From Rhizodiscina lignyota (taxonomy: Eukaryota; Ascomycota; Dothideomycetes; Aulographales; Rhizodiscinaceae): DNA of 64,000 nucleotides. Each line of letters opens with the position of its first letter. Within the stretch, counting starts at the first letter, position 1. Of the stretch, positions 45,625 through 56,620 are shown in pieces. The notes under the pieces are model-generated. The model had not been told where the DNA came from and searched no databases. It worked only from the letters and a program-made list of their open reading frames with translations. Where the stretch lies: assembly GCA_010015805.1 (NCBI GenBank), contig ML978124.1, positions 992,001-1,056,000 on the forward strand, read 5' to 3'. The position numbers and the translations under genes are program-made.

Positions 45625-45731
45625 CTGATAAGGGAACACCCTCGAAGCCCGTCTATCTTCGCTTCTTATAGTTACTCCATTCGGATATTCCACTACTCTC
45701 TATACAACAGTCTCTAAGTACATTTCCTAAA

Positions 45732-46991
45732 ATGGCTTCAGACGTCTCTGGTGTTCAGGCGGCCGAAGAGCCCCCGCTCCTCTCTATCCCAGATGCTTCT
45801 CTCTTTGATGCCGATGCGCATCTTGCCTACACTCCACCAGCAACTATTCATTCACTGGCAGATCTCGGTCTTCCTCTCTCCCCTCTCTCCCCTATTGGTT
45901 CCACTGATCCCTTTCCCCTCCTCACACAAGAGGCAGTCGAAGCACATCGCCGCGAGATTTTCTCCAAGGATGTCATCGACAATTGTCTCTACGTTACCCG
46001 CAAAGGGTCTTGTACTGTGCGAGGCATGGCCCCACGCTACGCGCCCTTCATTAACGCCTTCTGGAAGAGCAAAGAGGTGCTTGAAATCGTCAGCCGCCTT
46101 GCCGGCGTTGAGCTAGTACCAGTGTTGGACCATGAAATCTGTCACACCAATGTCCAGCTGGGCCCTGAAGGCGTGGAGGGCGTGAAAAGGACACCGATTG
46201 TCCCACCAGTGTCAACGCCGGAGGCGATCAAGGAGATGGATGAGTGGAACGAGAGGCAGAAGGTCGAATCACCCGCTGAAGCGGACAACCCAAATAAGGT
46301 GAGTCTGATGAGAGGTCGAAGTAGGAACTCCGTTAACATAAAGCGTCGCAGGTGGTCGTTCCGTGGCATAGAGACTCGCATCCTTTTGTTTGCGTCGTCA
46401 TGTTGAGTGATACAAGGCACATGACCGGTGGAGAAACAGAGTTGATGAGGGGTGACGGGACGACTGTGAAAGTCCGATCGCCTCAATACGTAAGTCGCTG
46501 CAAGCTACGACCAGATTACCTAAGACATTAGCTGATACTCGCATCTTCAGGGTGGAGCCGTCGTTTTGCAGGGACGACATGTCTCTCACCTCGCACATCC
46601 CGCGAAGAACATGCCAGAGCGGATTACTGTCGTGACGGCTTTCCGTCCCAAGGACCCGCGACTTTTCGACGACTCGTCGCACATGAACGTGCGCAAACAA
46701 TCACGCCTTCCAGAATTGTTTTATCAATGGACACAGTACCGTCTGAAGCTCCTTAGTGAGCGATTCAGGCTTGAACAGGAAGAGTTGGAACAGCGTTACC
46801 AGGACGCCGTTCTGAAGAACGATCAAGGATTGAGAGGAGCCCTTAATGATCCAGTCGTTGATGTTGATGAGCTCACGAAGTGGATGGAATCGCAAATGCG
46901 GTACATGAAGAAGACCCTGTATGAAATGAGACCCGTTGTTGCTGATGACTGGATCATCAAGAACAGTTTGGATGACGGATTGGTTATGTAA
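45732..46991 (+). CDS. Putative 2-oxoglutarate/Fe(II)-dependent oxygenase
   Basis: Three exons: 45732-46298, 46353-46489 region (46352-46489), 46551-46991; introns of 53 and 61 nt; 381 residues, start context AAAATGGC. The joined middle reads NPNK-VVVPWHRDSHPF, giving the HxD iron-binding pair (HRD). GGETELMRGDG follows, then across the next splice GGAVVLQGRHVSHLAHPA with the distal His candidates, and ERITVVTAFRPKDP with the Arg expected to bind 2-oxoglutarate. This order fits the double-stranded beta-helix of Fe(II)/2OG oxygenases. The C-terminal ~130 residues are helical with charged repeats (LEQEELEQRYQDAV). Substrate and pathway are unknown, and the family is one of uncharacterised fungal proteins. 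Confidence 0.75.
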
Positions 46992-47166
46992 ATATTCAGC
47001 GTTTGGACGTCTGCATCCTGGACATGGAGCAGCTTGATGACTGCGAGTAATGGATTCTCGACTCGACAAACATGTTATGTTCCGAGTTTGCTACAGCAGT
47101 AGCCTAAATTCCTGTGCCTTTCTTTATGAGAAGATCTTTTTGATATGTACAAGTGGTCTTCTTCCT

Positions 47167-47714
47167 TCAATCCGACTCCGAATCCGATGGCGCCTTTACG
47201 AGTGTTAGTGAAGCTATGTACAGGTCTCGGCACGTAAACTTACGATAACAGCGCCAGAGCCTCCCAATTCCTTGTCCAAACCTCCTGGAAACCTTCTTGG
47301 CGTCGTAGGCGTATCTGGATAGTACTGATATACCACTGCACACAAGCCGGCAAACGTCGCTACGAACGTTCCGAACAATACGAGACCCCAGCTTGCTTTG
47401 ACCCATGTATAGTCTTCGGTTGAGAAAACTCCCAAGATATCGTTGTCTTCGTGCACCGGTTCTCCAAAATTGCGACGCTCCTGCTTGTCCCACCAATCGC
47501 CGTACGGGTCGCGGTGCTGTCTCTTTACAGCCGGCAATATCGGATAACCGCCATTCATACCCGGATCCTCGACATTCGGATCCACCTCCGCTTCTGCCTG
47601 TGTCGTAGCTCTGCGAATCTGCGAGGCGATAAGAGGTTGACGGACGATTGCAGTTGAGTGTCTCGAGGCTTGGAAGAGGGGGCGCGCTGCCCGAACAGCT
47701 GTTCGGGGCAACAT
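47167..47714 (-). CDS. NADH:ubiquinone oxidoreductase subunit NDUFB8/ASHI, mitochondrial
   Basis: Model: exon 47714-47244, intron 47243-47194 (50 nt, GTAAGT...AAAG), exon 47193-47167; 165 residues. The N-terminus is a mitochondrial presequence (MLPRTAVRAARPLFQASRH). Family wording follows: DPNVEDPGMNGGYPILPAVKRQ, DPYGDWWDKQERRNFGEPVHEDND, a single membrane span (WGLVLFGTFVATFAGLCAVVY) and YYPDTPTTPRRFPGGLDKELGG. This accessory subunit sits in the membrane arm of complex I. The ATG directly follows an intron acceptor (CTACAG at 47715-47720), so a 5'-UTR intron is likely, with its donor near 47773. The terminal exon encodes only APSDSESD. Confidence 0.87.
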
Positions 47715-48159
47715 CTGTAGACAATACATTAGAGTAGGCCAATGAAGCCGGTGCGCAATGTACTGACCTCGAGTAGCAATGATTCGTTGACCAATGGCTC
47801 GTGTGTTTTGTCTCGTCTCGACGCTGGATGTGCGTGGGTTGGGGTGATATCAGCTTGAGCTAAGGTTCTGTGAGAGAATGAGACTATCCCCAGTACGGCT
47901 TAGCGGAAGCAAGAGGCGATTTTCCTGGGTTTAGGGTTTCCGCTCCCTTTCGTCAACGCAAACACTAAGAATCTGCTTCGACCTCACTTTGCGAGCCCAT
48001 AACTCGACATGCCGAATCGCTAAGCCGGATTTAAACCCTCGACGGAACCCAGCGGACTCATGTCTACCTGTCGAATATACTTTCTTGTCCTTCTACCTTC
48101 ACCTGACGTTTCGCTTGGGGGTCACCCTGCCTAGAGTGAGCCTTCTCGTACCCCGGGCG
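47715..48159. other. Divergent promoter of NDUFB8 and SWR1
   Basis: 445 bp separate the two start codons. It contains a probable 5'-UTR exon and intron of NDUFB8 on the minus strand. The SWR1 frame is open upstream to 47989 but has no ATG before 48160. Confidence 0.55.
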
Positions 48160-51100
48160 ATGCACCGCGAAGGAGAGAATGACAACGACGCGCCACAACT
48201 CGATACCCCCATAACCGCGCAAAAAGGCGCGTCCTCTGAAAACCTTCCTTCCTTGTCCCAGACCGATATCGACCAGAGCTCGAAAGGCGGAAATGACGAT
48301 GACAACATGGCTTCGAATACACCGGTCAACAGAGAGATGGACCTATCGGAGACCGGTGGCTTCACAAATGGGCATAATGATGAGGTTCTAGGGCAGAGTT
48401 TGATTGTGGAAAACGGCGAATTACTCGACCATGACCAGAATGGATCAGTTATCGCAGACGACAACCTGAAGAAGCGGAAGCGCACGCATACTCCAAATTC
48501 GCGAGCTGTCTCACGAGGTCCTTCACCGCCATGGAAGCTTCCGGTGATCGATGGGCCTAGCACATTCTCTGACGGTGGAAAGCGAAGATCTGCGCGAACA
48601 AATGAGTTGCCGCTGGAACTACAGCCTGGAGCGGATACGAGGAGACACACTCGTGCCGAGCGCAATCGCGCGCATGGAAAAGAAAATACGCGTGTCCATT
48701 ATGGTGATATCAATAATGGAACTAGTAATGTGGCTTCTAATAACAAAGGCATGGGAAAGCCTGTCAACGGCGCGCCAGCTTCACCAGGAGTCAAGCCGCA
48801 TGCATCAAGGCAGCTACGTCCGACTCGGCGTCCATCAGAATCGAATCCGAGGTCGCCTTTACTCGATCGACATCAGTCCAGTAGCAGCTCGATCACATAT
48901 AGTTCCAAAAGGCGAAGAGTCTCTGAGGGCGAACAGTCTACGGAGAGGCAGCAGAAGCGAGTCAAGACACGCCAGAGCGATGCACGTCTTCCACCCACAC
49001 CGTCCAAGCAAAATGGACAGCACGTGTCCACGTCATCGCCTAGTTCCGGTTTCAAAATCCGTCTTCGCGGCCTTTCTTCACTTCACAAACCTCCTCGCAC
49101 CATGAATCCACGTTATGTCGCCGCGCCGCCCAAGCATGGTTCTTTCGCCGAGTGGCTTGCGCAGGACGATCCTTTCGAAGACGATCCCGATGTACCTGTC
49201 ACTGATGAAGAAGCTCGCGAGCTCGCCAAGACAATCGTTCGCCTTGAGGACGAAGGACGGCCTGGAGGCATCTTAAGCGAGGAGCGCTGCCTCTACGGCG
49301 CACCTGATCCTGCGGAAGAACCTCCAACCGTGTTTGGTCATTGGCAGCATGTAGTGAACCATGCGCTAAACTTTCGGAAGCTCTTGTTCGATGAAAAAAG
49401 GAAACATACGGAGATACGCAGGAAGATCGCTGCTGCGGCGAGTCAGGCAATCGTTAACGACCCAGAAGATCGTTTTGCAAAGCTTCGACCGAAAGTCAGC
49501 GAGGAGGATTGGGCAGTACAGCAGAAGAACCATCAGCTCAAGCGTTACCGGCAAATTGTTCGAGATCTGGCTGTCTATTTTGACCGGCTGCGGAAAGAGG
49601 TCGACAAGAAGAAACTCAAGGAATGGGAAGAACAGGAACGCCTCAGGGGTAAGAAGGCCATGGATGAGATGTTGGAAAAGTCTACAAACTTGTTGGAACA
49701 ACGTCGCATGCGTTTGTCCTCTGAACCTGGGAGTGAAGCGGATGATGACAGTGGTTACGATAACGCTATGACTCCAGACACGCGGGATGCAACTGAGTTG
49801 GACGCATCACGTGATCCTTATCGGCTTAGTCGAGCTACGAGTGCCAATGAAGGGGACGATGATGAAGATGGCACGGAAGAAGAGCCGGACTCTGATATGA
49901 TGTCAGAGAGTGAAGATGATGAGAATGAACCTGGCAATGGGGAAGACAACGAAGAAGACGAGCTTGATCAAGAACAGCTGAGACTCAAATACGCCGATAT
50001 TTTAGGCAGACGTGGCTCACATGAGCCCACAGAGGAAGCGGATGAAGACGAGCTGGGAAATACCGATGAGGTCATTGATAGTATGGAGAAAGAAGACCAT
50101 GTGGACACTCTTGAAGCATCTGCTAATGTCTCTCAACTCGAAGGACCATTGGAGACACCGGCAATGAATGGCCTGCCTCTGAATGCTGATGTTGAGAACA
50201 TCAAGATCGAAGAAGTGGACTCCATCCTCAGTGAAGATGATGACATGGACTCAGGCAGTGAAACTGAGTCGGAGTCAGATGGAGAAAGTGAAGGCGATGA
50301 AGAGGAGGAGGAGGAGGAAGAAGAAGAAGACGACGACGACGACGAGCAGGATGAATATGCCATGTCCTCTTTAGCCCTCTTAGGCGGCAAAGGGTACCTT
50401 GAGCAGCTCAAGAAGAAGTCTGCGATGCTGGGTAGCGAGGCTGAGATGCAAGTTGCAGAGGTGAATTCTTGTCTGGCCCCGACCGTGGGCAACGACGACT
50501 CCCATACGAACGGACCTATTCCCGTAGTCGACATCGAACCGGCAGCTGCCGATGAAGAAGTTGCAGAAACACTGCAGGATTTCGAAAAGTCTCAGTCTGG
50601 GACTCCTTTGCCACTCGTCAACGGCGAAGCTTCTACCCCGGCTGCGACGTCTGATAAAGGCACTCCAACGAGCAAGGGCCTTCTCACTTCCGTCACGTCG
50701 CGATCGGCTACGCCTAGAACCCGAGTTGCAACGCCGAAGTCAAAGATCGACGTCTCTCAGCTTCTTCGTGGAACTCTTCGTGAATACCAGCAACACGGTC
50801 TAGAGTGGTTAGCTGGATTACATGCCCAAGGTTCTAATGGCATTTTAGCCGACGAAATGGGATTGGGTAAAACAATACAGACAATCGCCCTTCTCGTCCA
50901 CGTTGCGCTACATGACAAAATATGGGGTCCGCATCTAATCGTTGTACCAACTTCTGTAATGCTGAATTGGGAAATGGAGTTCAAGAAGTGGGCCCCGGGC
51001 TTCAAAGTCCTGACTTACTATGGGTCACAGGAGGAGCGCAAGAGAAAGCGTGCGGGTTGGGGCCAGGATGATATGTGGAATGTCGTCATAACCAGCTACC

Positions 51101-53430
51101 AAATGGTTGTTCAGGACATCTCGGCCCTCCGTCTTCGCCCCTGGCATTATCTCGTGCTTGACGAAGCCCATCAGATCAAGAACTACCAGACGCAGAAGTG
51201 GCAGAAAATGCTCAACATGCGCACCGAGGCACGTCTTCTTCTTACGGGTACACCACTTCAGAACAACCTCAGCGAACTCTGGAGTCTGCTTTTCTTCATC
51301 ATGCCAAGTGGTCTAGATGGCACTGGAGGTTTCGCGGAGCTCGAGCAGTTCACGAATGCTATGAAGCGACCTGCAGACCAGATCCTCGCGCAAGGTCGAC
51401 AAAAACTTGATGCAGAGGCTCAAGCTGCTGTTGCGAAACTACATGAAGTCCTTCGGCCTTATCTTCTGCGCCGCCTGAAAGCCGACGTGGAGAAGCAAAT
51501 GCCCGGCAAGTACGAGCACATCGTTTACTGCCGCCTTTCCAAGCGCCAGCGGCAGTTGTATGACGCCTTCATGGGTAGAGCTGATACGAAGCGCACGCTT
51601 GCGAGCGGAAATTACATGAGCATTGTTACGTGTCTTATGAGCTTGAAGAAGGTCTGCAATCACCCAGATCTATTCGAGGAGAGGCAAATCGTCACGAGCT
51701 ATGCTATGCCTAGATCTGCCGTTGCAGATTACGAGATCAAAGATCTCCTTGTTCGAAGGCGGCTCTTGCACGAATCGGAACAAGATAAGATCAGCCTCGA
51801 TTTCCTCAATTTGAACTTGGTCAACAGCGAGAAAGTCTCGCGGTTTCATTCCAGTCGCAGCAGATCTTTGGAAGCAGGCCGTATGCTTGCAGATATTCGC
51901 GAGCGAGCCTCGAGACAGTTAATTCCTCCAGAGAAGTTCAATGCCTCGACGATAAGATCCGCTCGCTCGTTCGTGGCTGGTGAAGCCAAGTGTGAAGCGC
52001 TTGCTCAACTTGAGAGTTCTATACGGATCAATGCTGCACGGGTTACACGGAAACCCGTCTATGGATCTAGTCTGATCAAGGCGGTTTCAACAATCTCAAG
52101 TGAGAGACCGTTCCCAAAGAAGAGATATCGAAGGGTTTATGGGAGCAAGGAGCATCAGCAGAACTTCCAGACCCTGGTTCCCAACAATTTCGAAATGGAT
52201 GAGCTTCAAACAACCATCACAAAACGATCTGAACAGATGCATTCATTAATCCAGAAATTCTCATGCACAACACCGGCGGTTGTAGCACAGGATGTACTTC
52301 CGCTCGCGCTTACTCCCCTCGGTATTAACGTGGTTCAGCAAGCGCAGTCACAGCTGATCAAGCCAGTTGTCGAGCAGCATAGGGTTGGGAAAGGCAAAGA
52401 CCGGCGGACAATTTCCCTTACCGTCCCCACCATCGAGCCAGATCCTTTCCACGAAGCCCGGATCCGCCAGACGATCGCTTTCCCTGATGCTCGCCTTCTC
52501 CAATATGACTGTGGCAAATTGCAGCAGCTCGCGAACTTGCTCCAGACGCTGAAGGCCGGCAACCACCGTGCACTCATCTTCACACAAATGACGAAAGTTC
52601 TTGATATCTTGGAACAGTTTCTAAACATTCATGGCCATCGCTACCTCCGACTTGATGGCGCTACCCCGGTTGAACAGCGCCAGATTCTCACCGAGCGTTT
52701 CAACGCGCGAGACGACATCCTTTGCTTCATTCTGAGCTCTCGCAGTGGCGGTCTCGGACTCAACTTAACTGGAGCGGATACGGTCATCTTCTACGACTTG
52801 GACTGGAACCCGGCTATGGATAAACAGTGCCAGGACCGTTGCCATCGTATTGGCCAGACACGCGACGTGCACATTTACCGCTTCGTTAGCGAGTACACCA
52901 TTGAAGCAAACATCCTGCGCAAGAGCAATCAGAAGCGACTTTTAGACGAAGTCATCATCCAGAAGGGCGAATTCACGACTGACTACTTCAATCGTGTCAC
53001 GTACAAAGATGCACTGGGCGATGATATAGTTGGCGAGGTCGACGATGAAGCGAATGCCGCAATGGATCGCGTTCTGGGTAATGCGGAAGCACTCGGTGGA
53101 GTCTTCCAGAGCGTGGAAGATAAAGAAGATGCCACCGCCGCAATGAGGGCCCAGAAGGAGGTGCAAGATATCGAGGACATTGACGAGAAAGAGCAGGAGC
53201 AGCTCGCAGCAGCGGACGAAAACGGTGTTGTGTCAGGGGAGGAGGAAGATGCTGATCAAGGATACAAATGGAGTGGGGTTTCGAATCCAGACGGCGAAAA
53301 GCAGCACATTGACGATTACATGCTCGCAGTCATTGAGAAGGAGACGAAAACCGGGCCGATCCAGATTCCAGCGGCAGCGAGGGACAAGAAAGCTGCTAGG
53401 AAGGCCAAGGATCGCAACCGCCGACGCTGA
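48160..53430 (+). CDS. SWR1: SWR1 chromatin-remodelling ATPase
   Basis: One uninterrupted exon of 1756 residues; no in-frame ATG lies upstream. The N-terminal 385 residues are disordered. An HSA domain follows (about 388-450: VFGHWQHVVNHALNFRK, KHTEIRRKIAAAASQ), which binds actin-related proteins. A very acidic stretch of about 20 residues lies near 715-730. The helicase core starts near 870 (LREYQQHGLEWLAGL) with Walker A DEMGLGKT (about 898), DEAH (about 1001) and LTGTPLQNNL. A long insertion typical of the INO80/SWR1 class separates the lobes. The second lobe has IFTQMTKVLDILEQFL, YLRLDGAT, SGGLGLNLTGAD and DRCHRIGQTRDVHIYR. Swr1 exchanges H2A for H2A.Z in nucleosomes. The insertion plus HSA domain favour Swr1 over Ino80, and the HRIGQ...TIEANIL ending fits. 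Confidence 0.95.
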   Translation: MHREGENDNDAPQLDTPITAQKGASSENLPSLSQTDIDQSSKGGNDDDNMASNTPVNREMDLSETGGFTNGHNDEVLGQSLIVENGELLDHDQNGSVIADDNLKKRKRTHTPNSRAVSRGPSPPWKLPVIDGPSTFSDGGKRRSARTNELPLELQPGADTRRHTRAERNRAHGKENTRVHYGDINNGTSNVASNNKGMGKPVNGAPASPGVKPHASRQLRPTRRPSESNPRSPLLDRHQSSSSSITYSSKRRRVSEGEQSTERQQKRVKTRQSDARLPPTPSKQNGQHVSTSSPSSGFKIRLRGLSSLHKPPRTMNPRYVAAPPKHGSFAEWLAQDDPFEDDPDVPVTDEEARELAKTIVRLEDEGRPGGILSEERCLYGAPDPAEEPPTVFGHWQHVVNHALNFRKLLFDEKRKHTEIRRKIAAAASQAIVNDPEDRFAKLRPKVSEEDWAVQQKNHQLKRYRQIVRDLAVYFDRLRKEVDKKKLKEWEEQERLRGKKAMDEMLEKSTNLLEQRRMRLSSEPGSEADDDSGYDNAMTPDTRDATELDASRDPYRLSRATSANEGDDDEDGTEEEPDSDMMSESEDDENEPGNGEDNEEDELDQEQLRLKYADILGRRGSHEPTEEADEDELGNTDEVIDSMEKEDHVDTLEASANVSQLEGPLETPAMNGLPLNADVENIKIEEVDSILSEDDDMDSGSETESESDGESEGDEEEEEEEEEEDDDDDEQDEYAMSSLALLGGKGYLEQLKKKSAMLGSEAEMQVAEVNSCLAPTVGNDDSHTNGPIPVVDIEPAAADEEVAETLQDFEKSQSGTPLPLVNGEASTPAATSDKGTPTSKGLLTSVTSRSATPRTRVATPKSKIDVSQLLRGTLREYQQHGLEWLAGLHAQGSNGILADEMGLGKTIQTIALLVHVALHDKIWGPHLIVVPTSVMLNWEMEFKKWAPGFKVLTYYGSQEERKRKRAGWGQDDMWNVVITSYQMVVQDISALRLRPWHYLVLDEAHQIKNYQTQKWQKMLNMRTEARLLLTGTPLQNNLSELWSLLFFIMPSGLDGTGGFAELEQFTNAMKRPADQILAQGRQKLDAEAQAAVAKLHEVLRPYLLRRLKADVEKQMPGKYEHIVYCRLSKRQRQLYDAFMGRADTKRTLASGNYMSIVTCLMSLKKVCNHPDLFEERQIVTSYAMPRSAVADYEIKDLLVRRRLLHESEQDKISLDFLNLNLVNSEKVSRFHSSRSRSLEAGRMLADIRERASRQLIPPEKFNASTIRSARSFVAGEAKCEALAQLESSIRINAARVTRKPVYGSSLIKAVSTISSERPFPKKRYRRVYGSKEHQQNFQTLVPNNFEMDELQTTITKRSEQMHSLIQKFSCTTPAVVAQDVLPLALTPLGINVVQQAQSQLIKPVVEQHRVGKGKDRRTISLTVPTIEPDPFHEARIRQTIAFPDARLLQYDCGKLQQLANLLQTLKAGNHRALIFTQMTKVLDILEQFLNIHGHRYLRLDGATPVEQRQILTERFNARDDILCFILSSRSGGLGLNLTGADTVIFYDLDWNPAMDKQCQDRCHRIGQTRDVHIYRFVSEYTIEANILRKSNQKRLLDEVIIQKGEFTTDYFNRVTYKDALGDDIVGEVDDEANAAMDRVLGNAEALGGVFQSVEDKEDATAAMRAQKEVQDIEDIDEKEQEQLAAADENGVVSGEEEDADQGYKWSGVSNPDGEKQHIDDYMLAVIEKETKTGPIQIPAAARDKKAARKAKDRNRRR

Positions 53431-53848
53431 GCCAGCTCTCCTTTGCTTTTCCGACTTGATGCATGAGAGTTTTGTATACTAGGAGGTGCAGCGTCTGCAT
53501 CGTACGACTGGAATGGTGTGCATCAATGGGGTTTGCAATGAATTTTGTTATCCAAGTAACGCATGGCGAAGGCGTTTGTTCTCATCGCTGTGTTACTAGT
53601 TGCTGCATTAGAAAAATTGAAAAGCCTTAATACCCTCAAACGTGGTCATGAAATAGTGTATTTGCGGTTGATCCGATTGGTGATATGCTTAATGGCCGCA
53701 TTCCTGGATTTGCATTCCGCACGACGCGTCCACCTTGACGGACGCGTCCCCTATAAGGACCCTCTCCTTACAGTGAGACATCCTAAGCCTTCCAGAATTC
53801 TCCTCTTTTCGAAGAATCTATTTGATCCAATCTCAACGATGTTGCGCC
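53431..53848. other. Intergenic; promoter of the GT31 gene
   Basis: 3' flank of SWR1 and promoter of the next gene, with paired MluI boxes (separate entry) and CTATAAGG at 53751-53758 as a possible TATA element. Confidence 0.5.
53724..53747. promoter_or_regulatory. Paired MluI cell-cycle boxes (ACGCGT)
   Basis: GACGCGTC occurs twice, with ACGCGT cores at 53724-53729 and 53742-53747, 18 bp apart and about 100-125 bp before the GT31 start. ACGCGT is bound by the Mbp1-Swi6 factor (MBF), which drives G1/S expression. Confidence 0.45.
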
Positions 53849-55705
53849 ATGTCCCACTCCTCTCCACCGTCATCACCACCATCACTCACATCCTCGAGCG
53901 TACTATCCGAATTCTTCGATTTGGAAAAGGACAAACCGACATCGCTTCAGCAGACCCAGATTCATACCCCGGATGCTACACGTTCGCAACGCTTTCCGTC
54001 TCTCAGATTCAATGGCCATCGTTTGGGTATCTTACTGCTGGGAGCAGCAGTCTGCTTCCTCTGTACGAGACTTCTCCGCGGATACGTAGGGCTGGAGAGC
54101 ATCATGCGGCAGGCTGAAGAGCTTTGGAGGAATGAGGAGGGGTTTGTCGTCGGGAACAGGACTCTGGGCAAGATGATGAACGTATCGGACTCGACCAGGT
54201 ATGGAGGACAGGCGCTTCTCACACCGTCGAATTCAACAACTCAGAAAGGAAGTTGTCCGCCCGCATCTGGCGCTTGGGACATCCAAATCGTTGTCCTCAC
54301 GAGTGCGACTGAAGTGCATTCAATGCTCCCAGCGCACCTCAGATACGGCCTCCACTGCATTCCTCCATCATCCATTGAAGTATACTCCGACGTCGCGGGA
54401 AAGATCCACAAACCCTATCCACTCAAGCTCCACGACTCTTTCTCGTCCGTTCCTCTTCGCACAGCTTCAGCAAACTCTGAATTCTCCCTCCGCAACCTCC
54501 TTATATCCCTGTCCGCACGCAAACTCGATACTTCATCCTTCCGCCAACATCGGCACTTCTCGTCGCTCCAAAAGTGGCGACTCTTTCCGGCCTTGATCGA
54601 CTCGTACCATCGGCATCCGAATCAAAGCTGGTTCCTCGTCATCACCACAGAATCATACGTTAGCTGGCACAACTTGCATCTCTGGACCACCCAGCTGAAT
54701 GCTTCAGAGGTGCAGTATCGCGGTGCACAGCTGGTGCTTCGTGGAAACGAATTCGGCGCCCTGGCAGCAGGGATTTTGCTCTCTCGTACCGCGGTCGCAA
54801 GATTTGCAGACTACGCATCGAGAACGGCGCCGGAGGAGCCGACACAGCGGGAAGGCGCCAATGGGCTTGCATCAAGAGCCGCCGAAGCACCCAGGGAGGA
54901 TGCGGTGGCGAGATACAAGCCGCCAAAGCCAATATCAAACACAGAGCCACCTCCCAAAAAGGTAAAGTATCTCGACAAGTGGCACGAGAAGATTGGAAAA
55001 GAATGCTGTGCCGATGTTGTCCTCGGGATAGTGCTGAAGGACTTGGGCATCACGCTCTCTCGCTCGTTTCCTGTCCTGCACGGCTCGAATCCATGGGCCC
55101 AGGATTTCGGGGAAGGTGTCTGGTGTCATGCACCAGTCTCATGGGGTATCATGAGCCCTGACATGATGGAGAAGTTATCGGCGGTTGAGAGAAAAATGAT
55201 CAGCCAGGTCCGTCTGCAATGCTCTTTCTCTTCCCATAATTCTCTGCTTTAAACAGAGTAGACTAAAGAAGGCCAATAGTCCGACCAGCAACCGATCTTG
55301 TATAAGGACGTCTTTGAGAAGATGCTACTTCCGCATTTGCGGACATCACCGAACCTGTCGTCATGGGACAATATGTCCGGCGATTTGACATATACTCGAG
55401 ACGCGGGTATTGGGCATCTAAATGCCAATGCATGGGACAGCACAGCATCGTGCTTGGCCGCCTGCCATATCCGGGAGGAGTGTCTGCAGTGGGTTTGGGA
55501 GCCTGGCAAATGTCGCCTCGGCAAAGTAGTTCGATTCGGAGCTCCAGTAGTCGATGCAGACGACAAGGTAAAGCACGATTGGAATGGAGCAAAGAGAGGT
55601 ATGGTAAGCGGTTGGATGGGTACGAGGATAGAGAAGATGGTCGACGGATGGGGCAGTTGCGAAGATAAGCGAAAATGGATGGGAAGAAGAGAGTTTGAGC
55701 TGTAG
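53849..55705 (+). CDS. Fungal GT31-like glycosyltransferase, type II membrane protein
   Basis: Model: exon 53849-55207, intron 55208-55279 (72 nt), exon 55280-55705; 594 residues. A cytosolic N-terminus of about 55 residues precedes one membrane anchor (LGILLLGAAVCFLCTRLL), so the catalytic part should lie in the Golgi lumen. Lumenal features match fungal family-31-like transferases: WDIQIVVLTSATEVHSMLPAHLRYGL, WFLVITTESYVSWHNLHLWT (the position of the DxD-type region), YRGAQLVLRGNEFGALAAGILLSR, CCADVVLGIVLKDLGI, then YKDVFEKMLLPHL after the splice and a Cys-rich end (CLAACHIREECLQWVWEPGKC). Likely substrate is a protein- or wall-linked glycan. Two acceptors nine bases apart (after 55279 and after 55288) both keep the frame. 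Confidence 0.82.
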
Positions 55706-56620
55706 GTGAGTATCTACAGAATATACACATAACGAAATTATATAGAGTACGAAAGAGCTTTGGAGGCCGATACTGAATAATTACGAAGTAGCTCGATCTC
55801 CGTAATGTCTGTGGGTAGAAACAGCGTCTTCCTCATATGCTCGAACCAACAAAGATATGAATGCCGATTCCTCCTCTTAAGCCAACATTGTTGCTTCAGC
55901 TCTATAGTATTAAATTGTCTCGTCTCCTTTCTCGGATGGCTATTGAAATTGGGTATTCATGCAAATGCACGTGACTTTACCGCCGTGCGTGCTTAAATAA
56001 TTGCAGATGCAAAGACACGAATGGATCGAGAAATGTTTCGAGGTGTAGGCGTACTCGAGAAGCAAATGCAACTATCCAGAAACGCGATATGGACGCCTAG
56101 GCTTAAAAAGAAACGCTGTGGAGTGGTACGATTGATGACGGACACGTCGCACGCGCTCGTGGGCAGGCAATCGGAACAATGAGGAAGGCATTCCAACCCC
56201 GATATGCGATCTCTGGCTGCTTACACGATGCTTGGAGAGTGGGATGAAGTCGTACGAGTCTTCCGCACTGGTCTGTGGAAGATCTGGGTGAATGCAGGAG
56301 GGCCTGGCCGGTCCCGAACTGCCATCTTTTCAGACCCTGCTCTGCGGACGCATCTCCGAATTCGAGGTTGTCCCCAGCCCTACCTGCGTGGTCATCAGCG
56401 AGTAATTCGCTCATCCACGGATGCTCGAAAGGCATCGCCTCGATTTGCAATGGGGACGATGTCGTGCGCTCCAGAAGCAGAAGGATGTCATGCCAGGCGC
56501 TCAATGTACGGTACAGAGGCTCGATACCGAGCAAAATCTCTGATCGCTCGCAGATCGGTCCTGCTCCGGAAGCGCTTCGGTTGTTTCGTACATTAGCGGG
56601 TCGACGCAATTCCAGGAATA
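55706..56620. other. Intergenic, one doubtful frame
   Basis: A 173-codon minus-strand frame (56103-56624) slightly overlaps the end of the next gene. Its first half (ERSEILLGIEPLYRTLSAWHD) reads like protein and could be a further exon, but I cannot place splice sites with confidence. Confidence 0.35.

Larger units (their letters stand above)
43724..45731. other. Intergenic, divergent promoter region
   Basis: Two kilobases between the divergent HSP20 and 2OG-oxygenase-like genes. Apart from the promoter elements listed separately, I see no coding frame longer than about 100 codons with support. Confidence 0.4.
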
